Made by a program: the position numbers and the translations under genes | Part shown: piece after piece, positions 35,034 to 46,751 of the stretch | Layout of the letters: every line of letters starts with the position of its first letter | How positions within the stretch are numbered: the stretch's first letter is position 1 | Notes under the pieces: generated by a model | Told to the model about the DNA's origin: nothing | Database searches by the model: none | The model's input: only the letters and a program-made list of their open reading frames with translations | NCBI RefSeq assembly: GCF_008831285.2 | Contig: NC_045148.1 | Span: 18,471,002 to 18,535,001, forward strand | Direction: 5' to 3' | DNA: 64,000 bases | From: Nymphaea colorata | Taxonomy: Eukaryota > Streptophyta > Magnoliopsida > Nymphaeales > Nymphaeaceae

Positions 35034-36013
35034 CTATTCAATGTTTGTGCAATCAGTAGTCATGTCCTCATCTTGCCTTTCAGTCAGTTGATGAGAACAA
35101 GGGCCTTGCTCATTTGAATTTCTGTTCTCGAGTATATGATTGCCATCAAATATGAAATGAATAACTGGAAAATATGAGACTTTGCTTTGATCCTTTGAGA
35201 GTTTGATGGGAAATTCTGTTTCATTGAAGACCTCCCTACTAACGATTTTTTTCTTTTGTTTCCAAATCAAGTAGTTTGTAGCCTTTTTGTTCAGTAGGAT
35301 ACCCAATGAACACACCTCGTTGAGCCCTGCAATCAAATTTTCCATGTGGTTTGAGGTAGGAAGCAAAACACAAGCAACCAAACATACATTGATGCTTGTA
35401 AGTTGGTTTTCTTTTAAATAATTTTTCAAAGGGAGTTTGATTGTCAAATTTTTTTTTTATGGGGTTCTATTTATTAAATATGTGGCCGTTAATACACGTA
35501 GGTGCCAACATTTTAAGGGTAGGCCTAACTGAAACTTGAGACCACGGGCCGCATTCAAGATGTACCAATGCTTTCTCTAAGCCACGCCGTTTTGTTGAGG
35601 CATGTAGGGGCATGAATGTTGATGTAGGATGTCTCTATCACGGAAAAAAAAATTATGTCATTTGAGAAGAACTTGGTTCCACTATCTCTCATGATTTTAA
35701 CACATCTATTTTGAATTGTTGCTCACTCATGTTAATGGAATGTTTAAGTAAATCACCTATTTCAATTTTATACTTCATTAGGTAAAACCACATGGCTCTA
35801 GAAAAACCACATTTCGAGTATGTGATGCTTGGGGTATGGTCCCGAAACATCACAATGTAGCAAATCAAAAGGTTTAGCAAAAGAATATTCACTTAATTTG
35901 AATGTCACTGTAGATTGTTTTGCAACACGACAGACTTTACGGAAATTATTTGACAACTTAATGACAGTCATGCTTTCAGAGCATTTGATTCTTTGAGCGA
36001 GATGGGTGCCCAA
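35034..36013 (-). pseudogene. Copia integrase remnant
   Basis: The first frame (36013-35798) holds the pre-integrase end and start of the catalytic core: CRVAKQ and PFDLLHCDVSGPY with the first catalytic Asp. A second stretch near 35700-35640 reads MRDSGTKFFS, the DNGTEF-like second Asp region. Further on, 35447-35034 gives FETKKIVSREVFNETEFP-like sequence (IVSREVFNETEFP), typical of the integrase-RT junction. Frames change repeatedly and part of the core is scrambled around 35450-35640. Confidence 0.75.
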
Positions 36014-36109
36014 GTCTCAGATGCCAAACATCAAAATCTAATTGAGTGGGTTTCGTAAACAAGCCGTCTACAGTGGAAAAAGAAGAGTCTGCCTGATGAA
36101 TCACCCTGC

Positions 36110-36430
36110 TCAGTCCTCGTCATGGAGATCGGGTCCGGCACAAAGCACCCAGTAGTCGGGAAAATCAAATGACATTTGGTTTGCTGAATAAATCTGCTCA
36201 CAGATAGCATGGTGTAAACAAAATTGGAAGATAATACACGTTTTCAGAAAAATGGAAGCTGACAAAACAACTTTACGGACATGTGTAGCATAAACCGTTC
36301 TGTTGTCAGAAACTCTAATAGAAAATGAAACAGCTAATTTTGTATCATCTAGCAATGATTGAAGGCAGCTTGATATGTGGTGACTAGCACCAATATCTAT
36401 TACACAGGTGTCAAGTTTGAAGGATGACAT
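36110..36430 (-). pseudogene. Copia protease remnant
   Basis: The frame opens near CVIDIGASHHISS, the Copia aspartic protease active-site region, where D-T/S-G is expected and D-I-G is present. The following IRVSDNRTVYATHV fits the protease flap region. It is separated from gag and integrase by stops. With the altered active site it is not expected to cleave the polyprotein. Confidence 0.75.
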
Positions 36431-36661
36431 ACCTGAAAAGTTTATTTGGGCTACTGATCGATTTTTTGAGGAGTTGTTTTAATTGAATATATTCATGTTG
36501 AGTTAGAGTTGGAGCAATGTCCTTGTTGGACTATTTGCCATGCATGGTAGAGATTAAGGCAGTGGAATCAGTTTTCTCTCCAACAGAGGCGTCGATAATA
36601 GCCCCCTAAAGTCAGTTTTCTGGCCACTATTTTCCACCTTCAAAATTTGGAGGATAACCAT

Positions 36662-37482
36662 TTAATTTGAAGTATCCTTCCTTTGATGTCCAGCAATCTT
36701 GCCGTAATTGCAGAAGTATTGTGGGTGCTTGTTTTGCTGGTCTTTGAAGGCCTTCAAGTCTGCACTTGCTGAGATACCAACATGCTCGACAGCACTACTT
36801 TGAAGACGAGCTTCTCTCTGCGTCTCCTCTTGAAGGACCAGTGCATAAGTCTTTTGTAGAGAGGGCAGGGAATCCATAAGAAGAATATGCCTTCTTATAG
36901 CATTGAATGAATCATTCAATCCCATAAGAAATTCAATGACTCTCTCTTCTTGTTGCTTTTCAGCAACCACAATCAAGGCACCACAAGAGCATTCCAATAG
37001 AACATCGTAGGATGAAAGCTTATCCCAGTAGGATTTCAGTTTTGTAAAATAAAGAGCAACAGATATATTTTCTTGATTCAAAGGACTGATGGAGGATTTA
37101 AGCTGGTACTTATGAGGGGTTGCGCTTTCAGTGAATCGGTTCTTTACGTCTGCCCACACTTCAATAGCTGTGGTGGTGTAGATAGCATTGCTTGATAATT
37201 CTTCCGAGATGGAGTTAAGAATCCATGAAGGTCCATGTGATTGCAACGTCTCCACATCTTGATCTCATGAGCTGCAACGCTGGGTTTGGGAAGACTGCCA
37301 TCAACAAAGGTCAACTTGTTTTTGGCATACAGTGCCATTATCATAGCACGACTCCCGGTTGAGTAGTTTTCACTAGTCACTAATTGTGAAACCAATACAA
37401 TACCATAAGAGGACTCTGCTCCACCAGCTGAAGAAGAGTTGGAAGCATTACCAGTCGACGCCAGGGCTCTGAGACCATGCAA
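36662..37482 (-). pseudogene. gag: Copia gag (UBN2-type), frameshifted
   Basis: The first frame (37482-37144) holds the Copia gag start: VLVSQLVTSENYSTGSRAM, ALYAKNKLTFVDGSLPKP, MWRRCNHM. A frameshift near 37230 moves to the second frame (37255-36662) with SWILNSISEELSSNAIY, then LKSYWDKLSSYD and ERVIEFLMGLNDSFNAIRRH. The zinc knuckle at the end reads YFCNYGKIAGHQRKDT and has lost its second and last Cys. Gag would form the particle core. The frame break and knuckle loss make it a pseudogene. Confidence 0.85.
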
Positions 37483-38037
37483 GTATCAGAGTATGCACAA
37501 CAGAAATTAAAGGCGGTGATGGAATCAACAGGCACAACAGAGAAGGCTGAGCACGATGCTTTGTTCCATCATGCTCAGCCTTCTCTGTTGTAACTAGTGG
37601 TGTTCCTTGTACAGCAAGAGTATAAATATGTGAAAGGCTGAGCACGATGCGTGACAAGGAACACCACTATTTACTTTTACGGCTTTACAATAGGTGTAAA
37701 GAAAACAAAATGATTAACACAGTTTTAAGAATTAGTTTTCATTTTTCATAACAAATCCCAAGAGGCAGAATGCCCAAACGTTCTTCCGTTTGAGCTTCAT
37801 AGCCTCGTGAAGGATGGAAATTGCTAAATCATACTTTCTCCAGTAAATCTCTTGAGAAGACGACAATGATGTTGATGATGGTGGAGTTGCCAACAACAAG
37901 CTCATGAGGAGGCCTGCAACACACTTTACACCTAAGAGAGGAAATAAACTCTCTACCCCTTCTTCATATGCTCCCCATCCCTGTTTCCATCACAGAAGCT
38001 CTCTTTCTCTCCCTCTCATGTGTTTAGTCTAGTATCG
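37466..38037 (-). repeat. 5' LTR of Copia 1 with primer site
   Basis: On the minus strand the LTR runs from about 38037 (GATACTAGACTAAACACATG) to TTGCA at 37478, followed directly by TGGTCTCAGAGC (37477-37466), which differs at one base from the initiator-Met primer site. Gag starts just downstream. This copy identifies the other family members in the window as Copia LTRs. Near its 3' end it carries foldback sequences at 37534-37669. Confidence 0.7.
37534..37669. repeat. Two adjacent perfect hairpins in the Copia LTR
   Basis: ACAACAGAGAAGGCTGAGCA (37534-37553) is the exact inverse of 37572-37591, with an 18-base loop. Next to it TAGTGGTGTTCCTTGT (37595-37610) is the exact inverse of 37654-37669. 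In addition AAGGCTGAGCACGATGC occurs at both 37543-37559 and 37634-37650. In some other copies this LTR region is single and unfolded. Confidence 0.9.
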
Positions 38038-38834
38038 ATGACATGGGTAGATGTTCAAAGCTGGTATTAGGCTCTTGCGGATGCCAAGTACCCCAAAAGT
38101 GGGCTAGGGAGCCAGTGGGCCAGGGAGCCAGTGGGCCAGGAGGGACACTTATCATTTTCTTAAAGGCTATCGACCGTGCATGTAACCTGATCTCGTGGGT
38201 AGTGATTAAAAAATGCAGCTATAAAAGCAAGAAGACTTATGAAGAAAATATCACTTAAAGGCTATCGACCGTGCATGTAACCTAAACCTCGTCATGTGCT
38301 CGACCAAGTTTGAATTGGTTTCAGAATCGGATGATATTAATTTAAAATTGGGGATTCAAATTTGGGTTCAGATCTATAAATTTACAATAATGTAGAATAA
38401 AATACTTTATTTAGATTCGGATCTGTAAATTTGGGTTTATATATCCATTATCTTTTTTTGTTTCCGACTGGGTATCTATTTGATGCTGAGTCTGAATCCA
38501 AATTTAATCGGATGCCAATTTTTAATATCGAATTCTATCTGATTTTTTATTTGGATATCAAACTTCTCTTCTTTTCATATCTGATTCATTTAAAGAAACT
38601 TGATCGGATATTTGATCTGAATCAGATTCACTGACATCCCTAATAACCAGCCTCCCCACGAAAGGCTAATAGGACGATGAACCCCACGGGTCTCCAGAAG
38701 CTTGAGGAATTAAATGCTGAAAAGGAAATAGAAAATGGCGACGATAAATATGGGAGATGAAGATCTCAGATGACGTTACAAAGCCATTTGTGACTTGTTA
38801 TTTCCACCATCAATTGGCAGCATACATCATCACA
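38038..38834. repeat. Segment family C, inverted piece
   Basis: This is the reverse complement of 19546-20333 and is joined to the Copia LTR in the same relative order as at 20334. It starts at TGTGATGATG (reverse strand, 38834). It carries the same CAGATT/GGATTC-rich tract. No coding content is recognised. Confidence 0.88.
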
Positions 38835-40296
38835 AGCTCTGCTCCTTCGACTGATTGTTTGCATCGCATGTCAGGTTCTCTGTTACACTAACCACCCCAC
38901 TCACCAAAGTGAGGCTGTGCAGTTGAGCTAACCCTTCAAGACTCACTGATGGGGCTGGCGAGTCCCCGAAAGTGTTCTTCAATCCGATTTCCATGAAAAC
39001 TACTAAAGCTGCAAAGGATTACACTGTAAGGCTGCGTTTGACTGCAAGGAAGAATTTAACGTGGTAAATTTACCACAGTAAATTTTTCTGGAAAAAAATA
39101 CGGGATGAAATTTAACCCTCTTCTGATTTGAGGCCCTGTTTGATTGCAGGGAGGTTTTTTGCAGGGTAAAATTAACTGTGTTTGATGCACAAGGTAGTTT
39201 TTTGCAGAGTAAATAACAGAAACATAACAACAAAATTATCTAGTAGTGACAATAATCATAAACATTGGATGACATTATCTAGAAATATAGTGTCTTAAAT
39301 TGTGTAAAACCCATGCTAAAGAGAAGTCAATTTCTCTTGAATAATTCGAAGCACCCACAGTGGCCACTACTGTAAAAAGGAATCTTTGGTCACTCAAAAG
39401 AGTATGAGAATTTAAACAATACCGATCTTTCTGGTCAAAGCAACGTGCTGTATTTGTCTTAAAGTGAAACCCTCTCTAACCATGAAACTCACTACCCCGA
39501 AAGCATACTGAACCTTGAAGAGTATCGAGCTAAGAGCTATCTAAGATGACAGGAACAGTTCAGAAATACTATAATAAAGACGAAAGCACATCATTCAATA
39601 CTAATTTCGAGGATAATGTTGGCGCCCTCAAGATTCAGATAAAATCACTTGTCTACAACTTCAAAGAGTCCAAGTTTACACAACTTCTATTCCAGCTTTC
39701 TTTTCTGGAACATGGAAACAACAAGCATATATAACAATCTCCAAATTTCAACATTTCAACAGTATTTCTTTGTGTGCTCTCCCAATGGAGTCTACCAATC
39801 GATTTAAGTAATGCGAACACTGCAAAATATGGGCCATATGGTCCTGCAAATGATTGGTGTACAGTTTCAGCTTTGATTCACAAAACAAGCAGTTAGAGAC
39901 TCTAAACACTCAAAGACCAATGAAAGCACCCAACAATCAAGAAACCTGAAGGTAATCAGACGCTTCTTGAGAACAAATTAGTCATTATTGCAGGTTTTCA
40001 TGGATTCAAAAAACTTGCACATGCTGTCAGTTTCAAGACGACATTCAGGTTTGTTGACTCACCTGGAGAGTTGCAAGCTTCTTTCAGCCACCCCTGCATA
40101 GAGGGGGAAGAGAAAGGGATTAGGGCACCCTCTAGCAGAAACAGAGGGAGAGGGGGAAGAATCAAGGCCACCTTATCTGGCTTCCACACAATGAGGAAGA
40201 GGGCTTCGACAGAGGGCGGAAGAGGCAAATCGACAGAGGGGAAGAGGGCTTCGACAGAGAGGCCAATCGCCGGCTTCAACACAGGGAGGAAGATGG

Positions 40297-40431
40297 CTTC
40301 GCAGAGAGGAAGGGGCGAGAAAGAGAGACGAGAGATGGCGGCTTCGCAGAGAGGAAGGGGCGAGAAAGAGGGACAGAGACGACCGCTTCGCAGAGAGGAA
40401 GGGGCGAGAAAGAGAGACGAGAGAGCCTAAC
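40297..40431. repeat. Minisatellite, about 45 bp x 3
   Basis: Three successive units begin GGCTTCGCAGAGAGGAAGGG or close to it, each followed by GCGAGAAAGAG. The translated frame repeats SQRGRGEKE. The last unit supplied the left breakpoint of the 1244-bp tandem duplication. Confidence 0.85.
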
Positions 40432-42856
40432 GGCTCTCAAAATAATCCGCGGTAAAAAGTCCGACGTCCTTAGGTCGGACTTTTTTCCGCGTTAAATTTA
40501 CCTCAATCGTACACTTTTATCGGATCAAAATTTCCTGCGTTTGATGCAGCGCAGGATTTCCGTACACAAAAATGAAATTTCACCCGCTTAACAGTGTTTC
40601 CCACTGCAATCAAATGCAGCCTAATAGACAAGGTCGAGCACTCAAGTGATTGAGATAGTCCTAATTCCTAAAGGGGAAAAGGTAAAGCGTACACTCCAAG
40701 GGTATTGTCTCCCAAGTATTGAAGTTGTCGCGGCACTGAATAGGCCTATGGAAAATCAGTGACTTATGTATCAATGGGTTTAAGAAGCTGCAGCGGCAAC
40801 AGCCATTAAAACAAAGGGATAATTTACAAAATTACTCATTTCAATCTAAATTATCTGCAAAGGAAGAGAAAAATAAAATGGATAATTTTCAATAAAAGGG
40901 CAACTGTGTAAATTATTCCCTATAATTTTAGTGACTTCCATGCCGAAGCAACACATTGAGATTTATCCCAAAAGTTGAGTGCACGTTTCTTGATCTTTAA
41001 GAGTCGACTAGTGATTTACTATTTTCCCAAGAATCGGGCCACTTTGTATAATTTTGTGAAAGATTGTGGAAATATTTCAGTACATTCAGTCTAAGATGTG
41101 CTAGCGTTTTAACGGTCCACCACAAAAAAACGGTTTATGAAAAGTAGTTTTTTAAAAATTATTTTTTAATTAGTTTTGCAAAACAGATTTGTATGTTTGG
41201 ATATAGAATCAAAACAGTTTTTTATTTTAAATTAATTTGGGTAAAATATTTTCGTAGAAAAATTATTTTTTCATAAAACTTGCACTTCTTATCATCCAAA
41301 CTCTTACGAAACAATGTCTTAGAAGGGAGAATCGATTTTTACCTCAAAAAATGAGTTTTTCCACCAAAACAACCTAAGAATGCATTCTTGTGAATGTGAA
41401 ATATTAATCCTCTAAGGGAGGAAATTAATAGGACACTCTTGGAAAACGATCCAAACACAAAAAAATTATATGTTAAAGATTTTTGACTTGGTACGCGGGA
41501 GAAAAGTCTACGGATGGAGTATGCCATGGGACAAAAAAAAAAGTTCAACCAATAGATATACAAAACCATCTGATCGAAACCAGTGTTTTGAGTAATTATT
41601 TCTAAAACCTGACTAATTAAATGCATGTGTGTTGCCGAGAGGAAGGGGCGAGAAAGAGAGACGAGAGAGCCTGATGGCTCTCAAAATAATCCGCGGTAAA
41701 AAGTCCGACGTCCTTAGGTCGGACTTTTTTCCGCGTTAAATTTACCTCAATCGTACACTTTTATCGGATCAAAATTTCCTAAGTTTGATGCACCGCAGGA
41801 TTTCCGTACACAAAAATGAAATTTCACCCGCTTAACAGTGTTTCCCCCTGCAATCAAATGCAGCCTAATAGGCAAGGTCGAGCACTCAAGTGTTTGAGAT
41901 AGTCCTACCTAAAGGGGAAAAGGTAAAGCGTGGACTCCAAGGGTATTGTCTCCCAAGTATTGAAGTTGTCGCGGCACTGAATAGGCCTATGGAAAATCAG
42001 TGACTTATGTATCAATGGGTTTAAGAAGCTGCAGTGGCAACAGCCATTGAAATAAAGGGATAATTTACAAAATTACTCATTTCAATCTAAATTATCTGCA
42101 AACGAAGAGAAAAATAAAATGGATAATTTTCAATAAAAGGGCAACTGTGTAAATTATTCCCTATAATTTTAGTGACTTCCATGCCGAAGCAACACATTGA
42201 GATTTATCCCAAAATTTGAGTGCACGTTTCTTGATCTTTAAGAGTCGACTAGTGATTTACTATTTTCGCAAGAATCGGGCCACTTTGTATAATTTTGTGA
42301 AAGATTGTGGAAATATTTCAGTACATTCAGTCTAAGATGTGCTAGCGTTTTAACGGTCCACCACAAAAAAACGTTTTATGAAAAGTAGATTTGCAAAACA
42401 GATTTGTATGTTTGGATACAGAATCAAAACAGTTTTTTTATTTTAAATTAATTTGGGTAAAATATTTTCTTACAAAAATTATTTTTTCATAAAACTTGCA
42501 CTTCTTATCATCCAAACTCTTACCAAACAATGTCTTAGAAGGGAGAATCGTTTTTTACCTCAAAAAATGAGTTTTGCCACCAAAACAACCTAAGAATGCA
42601 TTCTTGTGAATGTGAAATATTAATCCTCTGAGGGAGGAAATTAATAGGACACTCTTGGAAAACGATCCAAACACAAAAAAATTATATGTTAAAGTTTTTT
42701 GACTTGGTACGTGGGAGAAAAGTCGACGGATGGAGTATGCCATGGGACAAAAAAAAAAGTTCAACCAATAGATATACAAAACCATCTGATTGAAACCAGT
42801 GTTTTGAGCAATTATTTCTAAAACCTGACTAATTAAATGCATGTGTGTTGCCGAGA
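40393..42856. repeat. 1244-bp tandem duplication (second unit from 41637)
   Basis: Unit 1 is 40393-41636 and unit 2 is 41637-42856. Each contains the right end of the Harbinger-like element and about 1 kb of family B. The junction reads TTGCCGAGAGGAAGG at 41632, joining the B word GCCGAGA to the minisatellite word GAGAGGAAGG with shared GAGA. The un-duplicated continuation GCCGAGACAAC appears at 42850. Confidence 0.93.
40449..40489. repeat. Near-perfect hairpin in the Harbinger-like element
   Basis: GCGGTAAAAAGTCCGAC pairs with GTCGGACTTTTTTCCGC across a short loop with one mismatch. It is copied at about 41693-41733 by the tandem duplication. It lies close to the right terminus of the element. 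It resembles a terminator only by chance; no gene precedes it. Confidence 0.85.
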
Positions 42857-43196
42857 CAACTAAACAATCAAAATTAAATTACAAACATTTGATCACTTTC
42901 AGAACACATCATATGTTAAGTCCTAACACAAGACACCATGCCAAGGGTTTGCAATAATCAAAATACTCTTTTATTGAAATAATCAGAGATAGTTTATACT
43001 ATTGAATGGTTGACAGATGTCGAAAAAAATATATAAAATGTTGGCAGATGTGATCAGTGAACAACCATTAAAAAATGCATGAAGAACCACTGAAAAATTC
43101 AGGGTGGCTTCGATGTGAATGCAGGTATAATTATAGTCATACTTTCGGATATAGGTTTATTTTTCGAAAGACTTGACACTCTCCCCCTCTCTCCCT

Positions 43197-43570
43197 TCCA
43201 CTCACCTGATGTGGTTTTGTCGAGTGTCTCAAGATCTTTATGCGCTTACCTAGTCTATGCCTCATACTGAAGTGACAAACATATCTACAATGCGGAACCT
43301 GATCCATGGACCAGTTAGAGTGAGAAACAAAAAGAAATGGTGTACCATTTAGAGAACGACTGTTTACATATGGGGCATTTGGAACTCCAGAAACGATATT
43401 ATTTATAGGAATGAGACTGTCTTAGTTTAGCGCATGACATCCTCTAGTTTGTATGATGTATAGTTAATTTCCAGTAACCAATGGGGAAATGGTGGTACCT
43501 CCAACTTCTTACAAAAATTAAGAGCTAATCTTTAGATGTAATCACTTGTTCAGATTCAACTTTTTGTTGG
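43197..43570 (+). mobile_element. LINE 3' fragment, B3 copy
   Basis: This matches 32735-33110 of B2 but lacks the first part of that fragment. It keeps the W.IW..RN region (VWGIWNSRND near 43370-43400). The left edge CCCTTCCACTCACCTG joins the CT-rich flank directly to mid-fragment. Confidence 0.65.
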
Positions 43571-43603
43571 ACTTATGTTAATGTTATGTTAATTTTGATT
43601 TCA

Positions 43604-43681
43604 CTCTCTCTCTCTCTCTCTCTCACACACTCTCTGTCTCTCTCTCTCTCACACACACACACACAGACTCTCTCTCTCTCC
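43604..43681. repeat. Compound CT/CA microsatellite
   Basis: Alternating (TC)n, (AC)n and (TC)n runs. The B2 counterpart (33130-33165) is shorter and pure CT-rich, and B1 differs again. Confidence 0.95.
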
Positions 43682-44880
43682 CTGAGAACGTTGCAATTTA
43701 AAAATGTGTGGGGGTGGTTTCGATGCGAATGATTTGCTTATGCCAAAAGAAAGTCAATGTATATTGTAGAGTTTATTCCGCTATCAAACCTAAGGGCCGG
43801 CCTGGTAGAAAAAATAAAAAAAACGGGCAGGTCGAGCAGGCCTAGGCTGGTATTGTGGTCCTACTTAATTCAATATATACATCATCAAACCTTATTTCTC
43901 TCTCTACTCACATATAGGCACTATGGATTCATATATTTTCAATTACGATGAATTAGGCGAAAATAATTTTCTTATCAGTTGTCTTCTTTAATAGATTAGA
44001 GTACTCTTCTAAACAAAGTAATTACAAAACAAGAAAGAACAAACATTTTAGGACCAAAATACAATATGACATTAACAACCATTAACAAGTGAAAGACCGT
44101 GATTCTGTGGTTGTTTGTACAACAGGACAGAAAGAAAGGAGATAATTAGCTAAATGAAAATGGCAAGAACGATAAAGTAAAGCATTAATTAGAAGGAAGC
44201 AATATACATTTCTATTTCATTTGGAAGACTGTGACTGCGCTGGCTTATTTTTCTTTTGTGAATGACATAACCGTGCCCAATACAATTATGCCCAATACAA
44301 TTAATGGTCGTAAGAACTTTTTTCTATAATTTCCAAAAGTTCCTTCGCTGAAGGGTAGTAATACTTTAAATTTTGAACCAAACAAAACACTCTATATTAT
44401 TCCATAAATATAAATATGCACCAAACAGTCCTACACCTGCCTCTGCCCCTGCCTTCAGACCGTAAGATAGAGAAACAACTAAAAGAAGCTGGCCGCCTCA
44501 GTAATGAGGCCTTAGAGGTGCAGCCAGCCACGGCTTTTCCCTCTTTTGCCTCCAAGGTTCAAGACGAAGGGATTGACACATACTCATGACCGCCTACCTT
44601 TCACTTGGGCCATAATATATATATAGGTAGAAACAGCATTGCGGACATATGAGGTAATTTGCATGAAGCATACCTTCAAAGATGTGAGCTATATCACACT
44701 TGCCGCCCTTGTTTCTTTCCTTCTGCATATATGTCATCTAGAAGTTCATGCTTCAAAGTGTTCTTCAGTGGCGGCAGCTCTAATAACGCTAATAGAAGCA
44801 CACCCCCAGCATGTTTATTAATGCTGGGTACAGCAAACTATTTGAGTATTAATATTCCAAATGTCAACGTTGGATAATAC

Positions 44881-46739
44881 AAAATTCACTGCGTTGACCA
44901 CTGAGCAAAGGCTTTTGGAATACAGTGGAAGGAATCTTTTTTCTACCTATTCCAATTTCATGTTGTGTTTGATGCAGGTACGCAAATAAAACACAACTAC
45001 TACCTCCTTAGGTGTTTGATGGGACTGAAACAAATCCTATACGACCATTTCCATAAACCTTCTGTCTCCTAGCCATTGATCATGACAAAAACAAGATAGT
45101 GTCCTTCACCTCTAAATACAGATTGTGCATTCAGTTCTTTTGTTTCACAACCACTTTTTACTAAATGACTCATCTACTCAATGGCAAAAGGCAAAAAGCT
45201 ACTGATCGATCTAAATACAGCATCGTTTTCATTGATAAACTGATTCACGATGGCAAAACATCATTTTCATTTGACAAGAAAAAGCACCCCTTTGCAAAAT
45301 CCCCTTTTTGTCTCTTAAATTTATCCGACTTATTTGCATAGGTTAGGTGCATGCTTGCAGCAACAGACAGCGATAAATGGAGGGCGTCACTGGAAACACC
45401 CTTTTTGTCTGATGAATCCGGCCAATGGTTTGAGGAAACCCCTTTTCCATCTGTTAAGTCTGGCTGGACGACCGCAGCACATAGAAAAGCTACAAAATCC
45501 ACAAAGAAAAAAATATACACTAGAAACTCCCCTCTTCACATGAACACTTTGTGGATCAAAAAAGAAAAGCCACTCAAAATCTCAAGCGCATGCACGTTAC
45601 AGTTTGAAAAAAGTAAAATACACAACAAGCAATAGTGGTTTTTGACACAGAATGCAACTGTAGATATAGGAGACCCAAATTGGAGACCAATACTTATTAA
45701 TCATTAACTTGGAATAAATAAACACACCAAAGATCTTGATGAATGTAAAGAGTTCAATACTAGTGTATGTGATGAAATTTGGTAGAGATTTGGCTGAGTA
45801 GTCATATTTAAAAAACTTCCAATACAATTTACAAGACTAACAAAGTGGTAACTGAAAAAAAAAAGTGGAAAGGCTAAGATTGGGGATATGAGAACATCCA
45901 CAATATATTTTTTTTCATGGGCAGTGAAATGGAAGAAAGCTCAGCAGAAAAATGTATGAGCACCATAACAACAAATTAGAGCTGTCCATTTTCCTATCAT
46001 TGTTGACCTTGTGGTGTCGAGCTTCTTCAAGCAAATGGTGCATGAATTCTACTATGTCTTTTCCATCACCGGGAACACATAAATATTTGTACTTCCAAAA
46101 ACAGAACTTCTTTAATTGCTACATCAATATGTAATAACACTCAAATTAGGCCATCATGCTATTAACTGCAGAACTTGGAAGCAAATACAAATCAAGACCG
46201 TTAGATATTATTGTACTAAATAACAATGAGTAACTGACATTATTGTACTAAACAACGATGAGTAATGGTCTATGACTAATTTTCAACTGAGACCATACTA
46301 TGTTATTAAACTACAAAGTCAAAATGGTTACAATTAATAAAGAGAATTCAACTTTGACATTTCTTAGCAAGAATGAAAAGATTTTTATCATAACATGCCA
46401 TCCATTTATTAGTTAAAAGCGATTACAGTTAACTAAGAAAATTCAACTTCTTCATATAAGTTGGGTTTTCTTAGATTAGCAACAACACTGCGATCCTCTC
46501 TCCCTCTTTCATTGCAGAGTACCCATACAAAATTGAATAAGAGTTTTCCTTTCAGCTGGTATTTCTCTACAATAAATAAAGTCATCAACTCATACCATGC
46601 CTATGATTCCATATTCAACTGCCTCGTTGGGCAGAAATAGTTTCGATGCCTTATATCCTCCTCAATCTTCTCTCGAGATTTACCTATATGTCTTCCATAA
46701 AGAGTGACCTAGCAACAAAATTTCAAGGTTTCCTCAATC
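44881..46739. other. Unassigned stretch, no gene seen
   Basis: Short frames near 45245-45640 overlap on both strands and show no recognisable domain. Between about 45640 and 46480 the sequence is AT-rich with no copy elsewhere in the window. No terminal repeats were identified. Confidence 0.55.
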
Positions 46740-46751
46740 TTCTCACCCTAT

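Larger units (their letters stand above)
34988..37477 (-). mobile_element. Copia retrotransposon 1, internal region, decayed
   Basis: On the minus strand from the primer site at 37477: gag (37482-36662), protease (36430-36110), integrase (36013-35460) and the integrase C-terminus to RT approach (35447-35034). The remaining RT, RNase H and 3' LTR are missing; the sequence ends at the inversion breakpoint near 34988. Frameshifts and stops separate every domain. The order gag-protease-integrase-RT is diagnostic for Copia. Confidence 0.85.
39030..40621. mobile_element. Non-autonomous PIF/Harbinger-like element (1592 bp)
   Basis: The left end is GGCTGCGTTTGACTGCAAGG and the right end, reverse complemented, is GGCTGCATTTGATTGCAGTG. 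TAA flanks both sides (39027-39029 and 40622-40624). B2 near 31092 and B1 near 5933 have the uninterrupted site with one TAA, so insertion and the 3-bp duplication are well supported. The interior carries GGCCCTGTTTGATTGCAGGG near 39132, a GA-rich minisatellite and a hairpin. No transposase is recognised. The 119-codon frame at 40071-40430 is mostly the minisatellite translated. The TAA duplication and end sequence point to the PIF/Harbinger (Tourist) class. Confidence 0.75.
38835..44880. repeat. Segment family B, copy B3
   Basis: It begins in mid-B, at the equivalent of 30898 in B2, directly at the inversion breakpoint. It includes a Harbinger-like insertion (39030-40621), a 1244-bp tandem duplication (40393-42856), the shorter LINE fragment (43197-43570) and a deletion of the part equivalent to 33790-34390. 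Its end near 44700-44880 keeps sequence (CATATATGTCATCT) shared with B1 at 17010 but absent from B2. No gene is recognised. Confidence 0.85.

Noticed and set aside
40071-40430. 119-codon basic ORF in the Harbinger-like element
   Set aside because: Its C-terminal half is the 45-bp minisatellite in translation and the rest has no domain; not a transposase.
40449-40489. Rho-independent terminator-like hairpin
   Set aside because: This is plant nuclear DNA and no gene ends here; the hairpin belongs to a transposon end.
45245-45640. Overlapping frames on both strands as a gene
   Set aside because: No domain, no splice logic, and composition driven by short internal repeats such as GAAACxCCCTTTTT.
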